A stretch of DNA of 64,000 nt from Microlunatus endophyticus (GCF_014646195.1 NZ_BMMZ01000001.1:310001-374000); one strand, 5' to 3'. Positions 51,571 to 61,261 are shown, counted from the first letter of the stretch. Translations and numbers: made by a program. The notes: generated from the letters alone by a model not told the origin.

Positions 51571-53099
51571 TGCCGACTTCCTCCAGCTCCGTGCATCTGA
51601 AGCCTGCCGGTCCGTCCCGGGTCGAGTTGCGCGGCTACGGCTACCGGCATCTGATCCGCGACAGCTGGGCGGTGCGAAAGGTCGACCTCGTCGTCGAGCC
51701 GGGGGAGCGAGTGCTGCTGCTCGGTCCGTCCGGCGCCGGCAAGTCGACCATCCTGCAGGCGATCGCGGGTCTGCTGGATGAGGAGTCCGGTGACGTCGAC
51801 GGCAGTCTGCTGGTCGACGGCCGGCCGCCGGTCGCGGCCTCGGGAGGTCGTGGCCGGTCGGACACCGGCATCGTGTTCCAGGACCCGGACAGCCAGTTGG
51901 TGATGGGGCGGGCCGGTGACGATGTGGCCTTCGGGCTGGAGAATGCCGGTGTCGACCGGGAGCAGATCTGGCCGCGGGTGCGGGCCGCGCTGGACGCAGT
52001 CGGCTTTCCGTACGGCCTGGACCGTTCCACCCAACAGCTGTCCGGCGGGGAGCGGCAGCGTCTGGTGCTGGCCGGAGTGCTGGCGCTGCGGCCACGACTG
52101 CTGCTGCTCGACGAACCAACCGCCAACCTCGATCCCGACGGTGCTGCCCAGATCCTCACAGTGCTGGAGCAGCTGACCGCCGACCGCTCCGCGACCATGA
52201 TCATCATCGAGCACCGGATCACGCCGGTACTGCCGCTGGTGGACCGGGTCGTGGTGATCGACCCGTCCGACGGGGTGATCGCCGACGGCGCCCCGGCTGC
52301 GGTACTCGGCGCCGAGGCCGACCGACTGGCGGCCGGCGGCGTCTGGGTCGACGACCAGCTTCCCTGGCGGCCGCAGCGCCCGGAACGCCGACCCGGTCCG
52401 GGCCTGCTGCGGATCGACAGGCCGCAGCGACGCTACGGATCGGGTCCGCTGGTGCCGGAGCCGATCGAGGCCGACATCGCTCGCGGCTCGGTGACGGCGC
52501 TGGTCGGGCCCAACGGGGCCGGCAAATCGACCTTGGCCGGAATGGTCTCGGGACTCGCCACACCCGAGTCAGGCGGCATCGTGCCCGGGGCCGCGCTGAC
52601 GGCCGGCCTGCCGCGCCGGGTCGCCGGCCGACCGGTGCACCGATGGCCGTCGGAACACCTGGCCGCCCGGATCGGTACCGTCTTCCAAAACCCCGAGCAC
52701 CAGCTCCTGACCGGCCGCGTCTCCGACGAGGTCGCCCTCGGTCCGCGGTACAGCCGTGCGGAATATGCCCGCCGGGCCGGTGAACTGCTGGAACGGCTCG
52801 GCCTGGCGAAGTTGTCCGACGCCAACCCGTTCACGCTGTCCGGCGGGGAGAAGCGACGGCTCTCGGTCGCGACCGCGCTGGCCGGGCGGCCCCAGGTCGT
52901 GGTGCTGGACGAGCCGACCTTCGGCCAGGACCGCCGGACTTGGATCGAGTTGGTGAAACTCTTCGCCGAGCTGGCCGACTCCGGCACCGGACTGGTGATC
53001 GTCTCCCATGATCGTCTGCTCACCGAGGCACTGGCCGACCGGATCGTCGAGGTACGCCCGCCCACGGCCGAACCGGCCCGGACGGTGGCGGTCCGATGA
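51570..53099 (+). CDS. ykoD: ECF transporter ATPase with two fused ABC domains, YkoD-like
   Basis: This 509-residue protein carries two ATPase halves. The first has Walker A GPSGAGKST, Q-loop VFQDPDSQL, signature LSGGERQ and Walker B LLLLDEPTANLDP. The second has GPNGAGKST, VFQNPEHQLL, LSGGEKRR and VVVLDEPTFGQD. It energises YkoE/YkoC import. The starting ATG shares a base with the ykoE TGA and its own end overlaps ykoC by four bases, so the three proteins are translationally coupled. Confidence 0.93.
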   Translation: MPTSSSSVHLKPAGPSRVELRGYGYRHLIRDSWAVRKVDLVVEPGERVLLLGPSGAGKSTILQAIAGLLDEESGDVDGSLLVDGRPPVAASGGRGRSDTGIVFQDPDSQLVMGRAGDDVAFGLENAGVDREQIWPRVRAALDAVGFPYGLDRSTQQLSGGERQRLVLAGVLALRPRLLLLDEPTANLDPDGAAQILTVLEQLTADRSATMIIIEHRITPVLPLVDRVVVIDPSDGVIADGAPAAVLGAEADRLAAGGVWVDDQLPWRPQRPERRPGPGLLRIDRPQRRYGSGPLVPEPIEADIARGSVTALVGPNGAGKSTLAGMVSGLATPESGGIVPGAALTAGLPRRVAGRPVHRWPSEHLAARIGTVFQNPEHQLLTGRVSDEVALGPRYSRAEYARRAGELLERLGLAKLSDANPFTLSGGEKRRLSVATALAGRPQVVVLDEPTFGQDRRTWIELVKLFAELADSGTGLVIVSHDRLLTEALADRIVEVRPPTAEPARTVAVR

Positions 53100-53875
53100 T
53101 CTTCACGTCGCTGCCGCCGGCCCGCAGTCCACTCGCGACCCTGAACCCACTGGTCGGCCTGGTGGTGGTGGGCATCGTCGCCGTGGTGACCATCGTCAGT
53201 TTCGACCCCTGGGCGGTGCTGATCATCCTGATCGCCGAGCTCCCGCTGCTGGCACTGGCCAGGATCGGGGGCCGCGGCTGGCTGTTGCGGGTCTGGCCGC
53301 TGGCCGCAGGCCTCGCCGGCATCATGATCGCCAACCTGATCTTCACCGATGATCATCCGGGCCGCAGCCTGCTGTCGATCGGGCCGTTGGTGATCACCAC
53401 TGGCAGCCTCGGCGCCGCCGGGATCGTGGCACTGCGGCTGCTGGTACTGGCGATCCCCGGCATCGTGTTGTTCGCCCGGCTCGACCCGACCGCACTGGCA
53501 GATGCGTTGATCATCCACTGGCACGCCGGGCCACGGATCGCCGTCGGATCACTGGCGGCGATGCGGATGGCACCGCTGGTGGTCGGCGATCTTCGTCAGT
53601 CGTACGCCGCCCGCCGCACTCGTGGGCTGATCAGTCGTAACCCACTGGCCGCCGCACCGGTGATCTTCGGCAGCCTGACCACCGTCCTGGTCACCACGGT
53701 CCGCCGCGCGACGCGGTTGTCGGTGGCGATGGATTCCCGCGGCTTCGACTCAGGCCTGCCGCGCACGCTGGCCCGCGAGTCCGCCTGGCGCCGCCGGGAC
53801 ACCCTGGTGATCATCTTCTACGCGCTCGCCGGGCTCGCTGCGATCGCTCTGACGGTCCTCAGCCAGCTCACCTGA
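53096..53875 (+). CDS. ykoC: ECF transporter T component, YkoC-like
   Basis: This 259-residue membrane protein is the coupling subunit of the thiamine-precursor transporter. It has several helices, then the two Ala-Arg-x motifs of EcfT in the cytoplasmic helices (YAARRTRG and a second in MDSRGF), and a last helix. Its 3' 126 bases lie antisense to the end of the convergent permease gene. Confidence 0.9.
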   Translation: MIFTSLPPARSPLATLNPLVGLVVVGIVAVVTIVSFDPWAVLIILIAELPLLALARIGGRGWLLRVWPLAAGLAGIMIANLIFTDDHPGRSLLSIGPLVITTGSLGAAGIVALRLLVLAIPGIVLFARLDPTALADALIIHWHAGPRIAVGSLAAMRMAPLVVGDLRQSYAARRTRGLISRNPLAAAPVIFGSLTTVLVTTVRRATRLSVAMDSRGFDSGLPRTLARESAWRRRDTLVIIFYALAGLAAIALTVLSQLT

Positions 53876-54856
53876 GGTAGCTCGGCGCCCGGACACCAGG
53901 ATCAGCAGCAGTCCGAGGACGGCCCAGGCCGCCGGGACCAGCCAGTCCGTCGCTGTCACGGCGTCGGGAAAGTAGCTGAGGTTGCGGAGCAACGTCGTGC
54001 CGGTGCCCTGCGGGAGCCATTGGCCAAGATCCGCCCACACGCCCGGCAGCAACTCCCGGGGCACGGTCGCGCCGGAGATCGGCATCGCCGCCAGGATGAA
54101 CAGCAGTGCGGAGACGGCGAATCCCGGCAAGCCGATCAGCCGCCGCAGTCCCGCCACCACCGAGGCGACCGACCCGATGACCAGAGCGATCGCCAGCGCG
54201 CTGATCAGGTAGGAACCAGGCAATGCCCCGTACCAGGGGCCGAGGATCGCCGTCAGCCCGAAGCCCGCCAGCAGGCCGTAACCGAGCAGGGCCGCGAGCA
54301 TCAGCCCCCGGCGCCGCCCGGTCGCGCCCAGGAAGGTCGTCAGGAACGTCGTCAGGAGGACGCCGCCGAGGACACCGCCCAGGGCCAGCGGTAGGGCGGC
54401 AGTCGTGATCCGGTTCCCAGCGGGATCGCCGGTGGAGTAAGGCACCACGTCGGTGACGCTGAAGGTGATGGCGCGCGACTGCTGCTGGAGGCCGGCCAGG
54501 AGCTGCGACATCACCTGTTGTGCGGCCGTGCCGGCGGCCGCGGCCGTCAGCACCTCGGGGTGCGTGGGGTCCAGCACGATGGCACCGACCGCATCGCGAC
54601 GGCGGATGGCAGCGACCGCCGCCGACCGGTCGGCAACCCGGACGAGCATGACCGCATCCGCAGCCTGGCGGCCGACGGCAGCACGGACCTGCTGGACGAG
54701 TTGCGGCTGACCGGTGATCGCGACCGGCACCTGCCTCGGTCGGGCGACCAGCGTCGGCCAGCTCAGGGCCACCAGCACCAGGCAGACGGCCAGGGCGGCT
54801 GTGACAGGTGCGAAGACGGTCCGGCCGACCGCCGGCGCATCCACGTGATCCGACAT
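53750..54856 (-). CDS. ABC-2/YhgE-like membrane permease
   Basis: This 368-residue protein has one N-terminal helix (VFAPVTAALAVCLVLVALSWPTLVA), an extracytoplasmic domain of about 120 residues and five helices after residue 165. The plan matches ABC-2/YhgE-type exporter permeases. No ATPase is adjacent. AGGAG precedes the ATG. The last 40 residues (EDRQSDRSEPGERVEDDHQG...) are hydrophilic and are encoded antisense to ykoC. They look like read-through past a lost stop. The divergent TetR gene probably controls it. Confidence 0.72.
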   Translation of the reverse strand: MSDHVDAPAVGRTVFAPVTAALAVCLVLVALSWPTLVARPRQVPVAITGQPQLVQQVRAAVGRQAADAVMLVRVADRSAAVAAIRRRDAVGAIVLDPTHPEVLTAAAAGTAAQQVMSQLLAGLQQQSRAITFSVTDVVPYSTGDPAGNRITTAALPLALGGVLGGVLLTTFLTTFLGATGRRRGLMLAALLGYGLLAGFGLTAILGPWYGALPGSYLISALAIALVIGSVASVVAGLRRLIGLPGFAVSALLFILAAMPISGATVPRELLPGVWADLGQWLPQGTGTTLLRNLSYFPDAVTATDWLVPAAWAVLGLLLILVSGRRATSGELAEDRQSDRSEPGERVEDDHQGVPAAPGGLAGQRARQA

Positions 54857-54876
54857 GATGACTCCTAATAAAAACC

Positions 54877-54942
54877 GAATGACCGTTCTTGTTATGAATC
54901 CATTGACCCACCGCGCGTCGTGCTTGTCAAGAACGGGCGTTC
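54877..54942. promoter_or_regulatory. Twin TetR operators in divergent promoter
   Basis: O1 GAATGACCGTTC (54877-54888) and O2 GAACGGGCGTTC (54931-54942) are palindromes 54 bp apart, one near each gene. The wider region (AATAAAAACCGAA...TTCGTTTTTATT) is itself symmetrical. O2 lies between TTGTCA (54924-54929) and TATTCT (54948-54953) of the TetR promoter, a good position for autorepression. Confidence 0.65.
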
Positions 54943-54959
54943 GTTTTTATTCTGAGGGC

Positions 54960-55577
54960 GTGCCCAAGGTGACAGAGCAGTACAAGGACAACCGGCGGGC
55001 CCAGATCACCGCGGCGGCGGCGCGGTGCTTTGCGGCCAAAGGGGTGCACCGCACGTCGATGTCCGACATCATCGCCGAGTCCGGACTGTCCGCGGGGGCG
55101 ATCTACAACCACTTCAAGAGCAAACAGGAGATCACGGTTTCGGTCGGTGCGACGTTGATCAAGGGCCGGGTGCTCGAGGCCGTGCAGGCGCTGGAGTCGG
55201 AGGCCGGACCGGTCGGTCCGGGGCAGCTGCTCGGACGGGCACTGCGAGAGCTCGACAGCGGCCGGGTCGATGATCAACCGCTGAGCGCTGTGATCATCCA
55301 GCTCTGGGCCGAGGCTGTCGTCGACGAGACCTTGATGGTCCTGATGCAACAGCAGATCCGCACCATCCGGACCGGTTTCGTCGGCCCGATCAAGCGCTGG
55401 GCCCGTGAGGTGCACGGCCAGACTCCCGCTCGCGCGGCTCGCTGGGCGGACGAGGTCAGTCAGCTGCTGATCTCGATGGCGACCGGGTACGTCATCCAGC
55501 GCGCGTTGTTCCCCGATTTCGATCGGCGCAAGTACATCGCCGACGCGCAGAGGATCATCACCAGCATGACACCGTGA
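54960..55577 (+). CDS. TetR family transcriptional regulator
   Basis: This 205-residue regulator has the HTH NRRAQITAAAARCFAAKGVHRTSMSDIIAESGLSAGAIYNHFKSKQEI, with a helical C-terminal ligand domain. GTG 54960 starts it. The predicted promoter would begin the RNA about at this codon, so the mRNA may be leaderless. It likely represses itself and the divergent permease. Confidence 0.88.
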   Translation: MPKVTEQYKDNRRAQITAAAARCFAAKGVHRTSMSDIIAESGLSAGAIYNHFKSKQEITVSVGATLIKGRVLEAVQALESEAGPVGPGQLLGRALRELDSGRVDDQPLSAVIIQLWAEAVVDETLMVLMQQQIRTIRTGFVGPIKRWAREVHGQTPARAARWADEVSQLLISMATGYVIQRALFPDFDRRKYIADAQRIITSMTP

Positions 55578-55671
55578 AGGTTTGCCGCCCCCGTAACCCG
55601 CCCATCACCCGCTGTTCTTCCGTCCTCGATAGGTCTGACACCACCCAAGTCATCCCTCTCGAGGAGGAACA

Positions 55672-57284
55672 ATGTCGTCGAATGTCTCCCGTCGGACCTT
55701 TCTGACCGGCGCAATGGGCCTGACCGGTGCGATCGGCGCCGGTTCGCTGGCAGCCGGCGGTCTGGTCGCTGGGTCCTCGGCTGTCGCCTTCGGCGCGCCC
55801 CGGCTCAACCGCGGTGGTCGCCCGTCGCTGACCCACGGGCTGCAGAGCGGTGATGTCACAACCAATTCCGCCACCACCTGTGGACGCGTGCCGACCGCGA
55901 GGCCAGGATGCTCGTCGAGGTCGCGCTCGACCCGGAATTCCGCCACGCACGGAGGATTCCCGGCTCACCGCTGCTCGCCTCCGCCGACTTCACGGGCAAG
56001 ACGCTGATCGACGGCCTGCCCGCGGGAAGCGACGTCTACTACCGGATCACCCCGCTCGGCGACGGTGATCATGATCGCGCCGGCCAGCAGCTGACCGGCC
56101 ACTTCCGTACGGTTGCCCGGGCTCGCCGGGACATCTCGTTCGTCTGGTCCGGCGATCTCGGCGGCCAGGGATGGGGGATCGACGTCGACCGCGGCGGCTA
56201 CAAGATCTTCGAGGCGATGCGCAAGCTGTCCCCGGATTTCTATCTCTGCAACGGCGACAACATCTACGCCGACGATCCGATCGAGGCCACCCAGGTCATG
56301 CACAACGGTCAGACCTGGAAGAACCTCGTGACCGAAGAGAAATCCAAGGTCGCCGAGACACTGGACGAGTATCGGGGAAACTACAAGTACAACCTGATGG
56401 ACGAGAATCTCAAGCGGTTCTACGCCGAGGTCGGACAGATCCAACAATGGGATGATCATGAGACCCACAACAACTGGTACCCGGGTGAGATCCTGGACGA
56501 TCCGCTCTACACGGAGAAGCGCACCGATGTGCTCAAGTGGCGATCGGTGTAGGCCTATCACGAGTACGTTCCGATCAACCCGGTCTACGACCCCTCGCGG
56601 CACAACAAGGTGGGTCGCATCTACCGGACGTTGCACGAGGGACCGTTGCTGGACGTCTTCGTGCTGGACATGCGCTGGTATCGCGACGCGAACTCACCGG
56701 ACAAGCAGGCGTTCAACGACGGCGGAATCCTCGGCTACGAGCAGCAGCGCTGGCTGGAGCAGGAGCTCCTGGGATCAACGGCGACCTGGAAGGTGATCTC
56801 CAACGACATGCCGCTCACCGAGGTCGTCGTCGACGGCACGACCGACTTCGAGGCGGTCGCCCAGGGCGACAACGGCCGGCCGATGGGCCGGGAGCTGCAG
56901 ATCGCCGAGATCCTGCGCTTCATCAAGCGTAACAAGATCAAGAACGTCGTCTGGGTGACCACCGATGTGCACTACACGGCGGCGCACTACTTCGATCCCG
57001 ACAAGGGGGCCTTCAGCGACTTCGATCCGTTCTGGCAGTTCACCAGCGGGCCACTCAACGCCGGCGCCTTCCCCTTCGACGCCACCGATTCCACCTTCGG
57101 CGCCCAGCAGGTCTTCGGGAAGGCTCCCGACTACTCCAACGCCGCCCCGGCGACCGAGTTCCAGTTCTTCGGCGAGATCAAGATCGACGGCAGGTCCGAG
57201 GTCATGACGGTGAATCTGCGCGACAACTCCGGTGCGGTGTTGTGGAGCAAGGAGCTCGACCCGCAACGGGGCGGTCGCCGTTGA
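55672..57284 (+). pseudogene. phoD: Alkaline phosphatase D, broken by frameshift and stop
   Basis: The intact enzyme would be a Tat-exported phosphodiesterase/phosphatase releasing phosphate outside the cell. GAGGAGG precedes the ATG, and the signal NVSRRTFLTGAMGLTG carries the twin arginines. Near 55878 the frame is lost. LTHGLQSGDVTTNSAT should run on into LWTRADREARMLVEVALD, which is present one frame over and fits deletion of a single C. At 56550-56552 an in-frame TAG separates VLKWRSV from AYHEYVPINPVYD. All later PhoD blocks follow (GDNIYADDP; QQWDDHETHNNW; VVWVTTDVHYTAAHYF). Two separate lesions suggest a dead gene, unless they are sequencing errors. Confidence 0.9.
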
Positions 57285-57316
57285 TCAGTTCTTGATCAGT
57301 TGCCGGTCAGTGTTGA

Positions 57317-58279
57317 TCATGCCCGGTAGCTGTCCCGGCCTGGAACGTACTCGGCCACGGCCAAGGTGGTGTCGCTCTGGCCGTAGTAGGCCAGCCAGCG
57401 GTCTCTGAACCAGACCAGGCCCTCGACGAAGGTGACATTGGAGACCAGGCCGTGGCGTTCCTCGTACGTCTGCGGGCGCAGCCATGGCTTGGTCATCGAC
57501 GCGATCACCGCGTCCGGCTCGGAGCGGGCGATGGCGAACTGGCCGCAGCGGTAGTCGACGCCGCCGCCGTCACCCCGGCAGGCACCGTTGGACAGGAAGA
57601 TCATCAGGCCGTCGTCGGTGGTCACCGGAGGCGCCCCGATCTCCACCAGTCCTTCGTCCCAGGTACCGGGTGTTGGGCGGTGGATCGGTGCGTCGTTGGG
57701 ACAGGGACTCCAGGTGATCAGGTCGGTCGAGGTGGCGTAGAAGATCGCGCCCTCGCCGAAGTAGAGGTAGTAGCGACCGTCGATCGGCTCCGGAGCGATC
57801 ACTCCGGCCTTGCTCCAGGTGCGGCCTTGTTCCCCGGACAGCGGGGCGAAGGTGTCGTAACCGGCCGGCAGGATCGGGCCGAACTTGGTCCAGTTGTGCA
57901 GATCGGTCGAGATGGCCAGACAGAGCTGCGCGGTGTGGCCGTCGTAGCCGGTGTAGGTGAGGTAGTAGGTGCCGCCGATCCGGGTGACTCTCGGGTCCTC
58001 ACAACCCTTCGACTCGTAGTCGTGCTCCGGGGACATGATCGGCGACTCTTCGCGGACGAAGGTGTGGCCGTCGTCGCTGCGGGCCAGCCCGATATGGGAG
58101 ACCACATCCTCGGCATGGGCACGATAGAGCAGCAGTACCTGGTCGTCGACGACGATCGCGGCCGGATTGTAGAGATTCGCCGATTCCCACGAATTCCCGC
58201 GCGGACGCAGGATCGGATTCCGTTCGTAGGGACGGAACGGGCCGAGGGGAAACGACGACTGGGCGCTCGAAGTGCTCAT
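57317..58279 (-). CDS. GH130-type glycoside phosphorylase
   Basis: This 320-residue five-bladed propeller enzyme has FRPYERNPILRPRGNSWESANLYNPAAIVVDDQVLLLYRAH, then IGLARSDDGHTF, CEDPRVTRIGGTYYLTYTGYDG, and VEIGAPPVTTDDGLMIFLSNGA. These are standard for GH130 enzymes, which phosphorolyse beta-mannosides. The exact substrate is unknown. It has no signal peptide, so it is cytoplasmic. It faces the broken phoD and is divergent from the HtrA gene. Confidence 0.85.
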   Translation of the reverse strand: MSTSSAQSSFPLGPFRPYERNPILRPRGNSWESANLYNPAAIVVDDQVLLLYRAHAEDVVSHIGLARSDDGHTFVREESPIMSPEHDYESKGCEDPRVTRIGGTYYLTYTGYDGHTAQLCLAISTDLHNWTKFGPILPAGYDTFAPLSGEQGRTWSKAGVIAPEPIDGRYYLYFGEGAIFYATSTDLITWSPCPNDAPIHRPTPGTWDEGLVEIGAPPVTTDDGLMIFLSNGACRGDGGGVDYRCGQFAIARSEPDAVIASMTKPWLRPQTYEERHGLVSNVTFVEGLVWFRDRWLAYYGQSDTTLAVAEYVPGRDSYRA

Positions 58280-58416
58280 GGCTCCATGATCACAGTCCGC
58301 GGTTCGCCCGCACTCACAGGGTTCTCACAGTGCGCACCGGGGTATCGCTTGGACTGGCGATCCACTCTGAATCACAGACCGCAGACCGGGTCAGCACAGG
58401 TGATGAGGAGGGCAAG

Positions 58417-59775
58417 ATGCCGCGAGAGCGAAGGGCCGAGCGGAACCGGGGAGGGCAACTACGCCGGATCGGCGCCGGACTGGGCGCGGGTGCTCTGGCT
58501 GTTGGAGTGCTCGCCGGACCGGTGCAGGCAGCACACGCCGCCGATCTGGTCGACTGGGGTGGCTATGGAGGCTGGAGCTACAGCCGCGGTTACTCCGGTG
58601 GACAAGAGTTCGGCTGGGGCGGCCAGGACTACGGGCAGAACGGCCAGGCCTCCGGGCAGGATGGCCAGGGCTCCGGGCAGAACGGCCAGGCCTCCGGGCA
58701 GGATGGCCAGGGCTCCGGGCAGGACGGCGAGTCGGATGGCCAGGGCAGCACCACCTCAGGTGAGCCGGCGAGCAGCAGCGAGTCGAAGGGTGTCGTACTG
58801 ATCGACACCGAGGACTACGACGGCAGTGAGGCTGCCGGCACCGGCATCGTGCTGACTGCCTCAGGCACGGTGGTGACCAACTACCACGTCGTCGAAGGCT
58901 CCACCTCGATCAAGGTGACGGTCGCCTCGACCGGCAAGACCTACACCGGCAAGCTGGTCGGCGCCGACCAGAGCTCCGATGTCGCCGTACTGAAGCTGTC
59001 CGGGGCCTCCGGTCTGGCGACCGCGACGATCGACAAGGACACGCTCAGCGTCGGTGACGATGTGACCGCGGTCGGCAACGCCGGTGGCACCGGCACTCTG
59101 ACCCAGGCCGCCGGTGAAGTCACCGCGCTGAATCAGAAGATCACCACCGAAGCCGAGGACAATGTCGCCGGTGAGACGCTCACCGGGCTGGTCCAGACGA
59201 ACGCCGATGTCGAGCCGGGTGACTCGGGTGGCCCGCTGCTGGACAGCCAGGGTGAGGTGACCGGTATTGACGCGGCTGCCTCCAGCGGCGGGGCGACCCA
59301 GGGCTACGCGATCCCGATCAGCTCGGCGCTGACCATCGTCGACAAGATCGAGTCCGGGCGGGCGAGCAGCGAGATCAGGATCGGCGCGGCCGCCTATCTC
59401 GGGGTCGAGGTCACGGCGACCGACGAGGAGAACTCCTCCGACGAGCAAAGCGGTTCTGGGTCCTACGACGATCCGTTCGGGTACGGCGGCTCCGATCAGT
59501 ACGGGGATCAGTACGGGGATCAGAACGGGGACGCGCAGAGCACCTCTGGCGCCGCCGTTGAGCAGGTGCAGGACGGCACTCCGGCGGCCAAGGCCGGGCT
59601 CGCCGCCGGCGACGTGATCACCCGTCTCGGATCGACCACCATCGGCTCCGCTGATGACCTGACCACCGCGCTGAAGAACTACAAGCCCGGCCAGCAGGTG
59701 ACGATCGGCTGGACCGACGCAGACGGCCAGCAGCACACCACGTCGGTGACACTCGGCTCCAGCCCGGTGAACTGA
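58417..59775 (+). CDS. HtrA-like serine protease with PDZ domain
   Basis: This 452-residue exported trypsin-fold protease has GAGALAVGVLAGPVQAAHA as signal peptide. A Gly/Gln/Ser-rich stretch (about 45-125) is built of repeats. The protease has H in NYHVVEG, D in SSDVAVLKL and S in EPGDSGGPLL. A C-terminal PDZ domain (AAVEQVQDGTPAAKAGLAAGDVITRLGSTTI) follows. A second low-complexity insert, DQYGDQYGDQNGD, precedes PDZ. The start at ATG 58417 has GAGGAGGG. It probably degrades or checks misfolded proteins outside the membrane. Confidence 0.9.
   Translation: MPRERRAERNRGGQLRRIGAGLGAGALAVGVLAGPVQAAHAADLVDWGGYGGWSYSRGYSGGQEFGWGGQDYGQNGQASGQDGQGSGQNGQASGQDGQGSGQDGESDGQGSTTSGEPASSSESKGVVLIDTEDYDGSEAAGTGIVLTASGTVVTNYHVVEGSTSIKVTVASTGKTYTGKLVGADQSSDVAVLKLSGASGLATATIDKDTLSVGDDVTAVGNAGGTGTLTQAAGEVTALNQKITTEAEDNVAGETLTGLVQTNADVEPGDSGGPLLDSQGEVTGIDAAASSGGATQGYAIPISSALTIVDKIESGRASSEIRIGAAAYLGVEVTATDEENSSDEQSGSGSYDDPFGYGGSDQYGDQYGDQNGDAQSTSGAAVEQVQDGTPAAKAGLAAGDVITRLGSTTIGSADDLTTALKNYKPGQQVTIGWTDADGQQHTTSVTLGSSPVN
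58633..58716 (+). repeat. In-frame 21-bp tandem repeats in the HtrA gene
   Basis: Four 21-bp units encode GQNGQAS / GQDGQGS alternately. Units 1 and 3 are identical, as are 2 and 4, making two perfect copies of a 42-bp repeat. Copy number can change without shifting the frame. Confidence 0.9.
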
Positions 59776-59854
59776 CGACCCGCCCGGACACCTGCCGCCC
59801 CGCCCCGCAGCGGCCGGCCGTGGCGCCCGCGGCTCGGTCGGGCAGGATGGCACC

Positions 59855-61261
59855 ATGGTGCTCTTCCCGACCACGACCGAATCCGCCGGAACCCCTGGCG
59901 GCCGGCCCGCGCTGACCATCGACGGTGAGACGATCAGCCGCTCCGAACTCTTCGGGGCGGCTGCCGCCGTTGCGGAGCAGGTAGCCGGCAGCGGCCCGGT
60001 GGCGGTCAACGCCACACCGTCGATCCGTACGGCGATCGCCTTTCTCGGCTGCCTGCAGGCCGGCGTGCCTGCCGTGCCCGTGCCCCCGGACGCCGGGCCG
60101 AGAGAACGCAGCCACATCCTCTCCGACTCCGGCGCAACGCTGTGGATCGGCAACCGGCCGGACGATCTTCCCGACGAGCTGGCAACACTGACCGTCGACT
60201 CTGCTGCGACCGGGACTCCGCCGGCCGAGCCCGATCCCGACAGCGCGGCGCTGATCATGTACACCTCCGGCACGACCGGCGCACCCAAGGGGGCTCTGGT
60301 TTCGCGGCGTGCGCTGCAGGCCCAGGTCGACGGACTTGCCGCCGCGTGGGACTGGACTCCTGAGGACGTCCTGGTCCACGGACTGCCGCTCTTCCACGTC
60401 CACGGACTGGTGCTCGGGATGCTCGCCCCGCTGCGGATCGGCGCATCACTGGTGCACACCGGCCGACCCCGACCCGCGTCGTACGCAGCCGCAGCCGAAG
60501 CCGGCGGCACGATGTTCTTCGGCGTACCGACGGTCTGGAGTCGGATCGCGGCCGAACCCGATTCCTGCCGGGCGCTGTCCTCGGCACGGCTGCTGGTCTC
60601 CGGCAGTGCGGGGCTGCCGCCGACCGTCTTCCGCGATGTGCAGGCACTCGCCGGCCAGGGCCCGGTCGAACGCTACGGCATGACCGAGACCTTGATCACG
60701 ATCGCGGCCCGGCTCGATCATGATCGGGTTCCCGGCTGGGTGGGCGAGCCGATCGCCGGTGTCGAGGCACGGATCCTCGACGAACAGGGCTATCCGGTGA
60801 TCAGCGACGGCGATACGATCGGCGACCTGCAGATCCGCGGAGCCACACTTTTCGACGGCTATCTCAACCGCGCCGAGGCCACCGAGGAGTCTTTCAGCGA
60901 CGACGGCTGGTTCCGCACCGGCGATGTCGCCGCCAAGAATGATCAGGGCCAGCACCGGATCGTGGGACGTGCGAAACAGGACCTGATCAAGTCCGGTGGC
61001 TACCGGATCGGCGCGGGAGAGATCGAGGCCGTGCTGCTGGACTATCCCGGCATCGAGGAGGTCGCTGTGGTGGGCGTACCCGATGCTGATCTCGGTCAGC
61101 GGATCGTCGCCTACGTGGTCGGTGAGTTGTCCGACGAGACTGCGGTGATCGACTGGGTAGCCGGCCAGCTGTCGGTCCACAAGCGCCCGCGGGAGATCCG
61201 ACGGGTCGACGAGCTCCCGCGCAACGCGATGGGCAAGATCCAGAAATCCCTGCTCTCCTGA
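59855..61261 (+). CDS. Acyl-CoA synthetase (AMP-forming, malonyl-CoA-ligase-like)
   Basis: This 468-residue adenylating enzyme has the P-loop YTSGTTGAPKGALVS, LPLFHVHGLVLGML, ERYGMTETLITIA, DGWFRTGDVA and RAKQDLIKSGGYRIGAGEIEAVL, and ends PRNAMGKIQKSLLS with the catalytic lysine. Length and motif spacing are closest to MatB-type ligases, but the acid is not certain. The start at ATG 59855 is the first in the frame. About 160 bases with GGGAAGC repeats follow it. Confidence 0.88.
   Translation: MVLFPTTTESAGTPGGRPALTIDGETISRSELFGAAAAVAEQVAGSGPVAVNATPSIRTAIAFLGCLQAGVPAVPVPPDAGPRERSHILSDSGATLWIGNRPDDLPDELATLTVDSAATGTPPAEPDPDSAALIMYTSGTTGAPKGALVSRRALQAQVDGLAAAWDWTPEDVLVHGLPLFHVHGLVLGMLAPLRIGASLVHTGRPRPASYAAAAEAGGTMFFGVPTVWSRIAAEPDSCRALSSARLLVSGSAGLPPTVFRDVQALAGQGPVERYGMTETLITIAARLDHDRVPGWVGEPIAGVEARILDEQGYPVISDGDTIGDLQIRGATLFDGYLNRAEATEESFSDDGWFRTGDVAAKNDQGQHRIVGRAKQDLIKSGGYRIGAGEIEAVLLDYPGIEEVAVVGVPDADLGQRIVAYVVGELSDETAVIDWVAGQLSVHKRPREIRRVDELPRNAMGKIQKSLLS

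Noticed and set aside
56550..56552. Recoding of the in-frame TAG in phoD
   Set aside because: A separate frameshift upstream also breaks the gene, and no recoding signal is visible.
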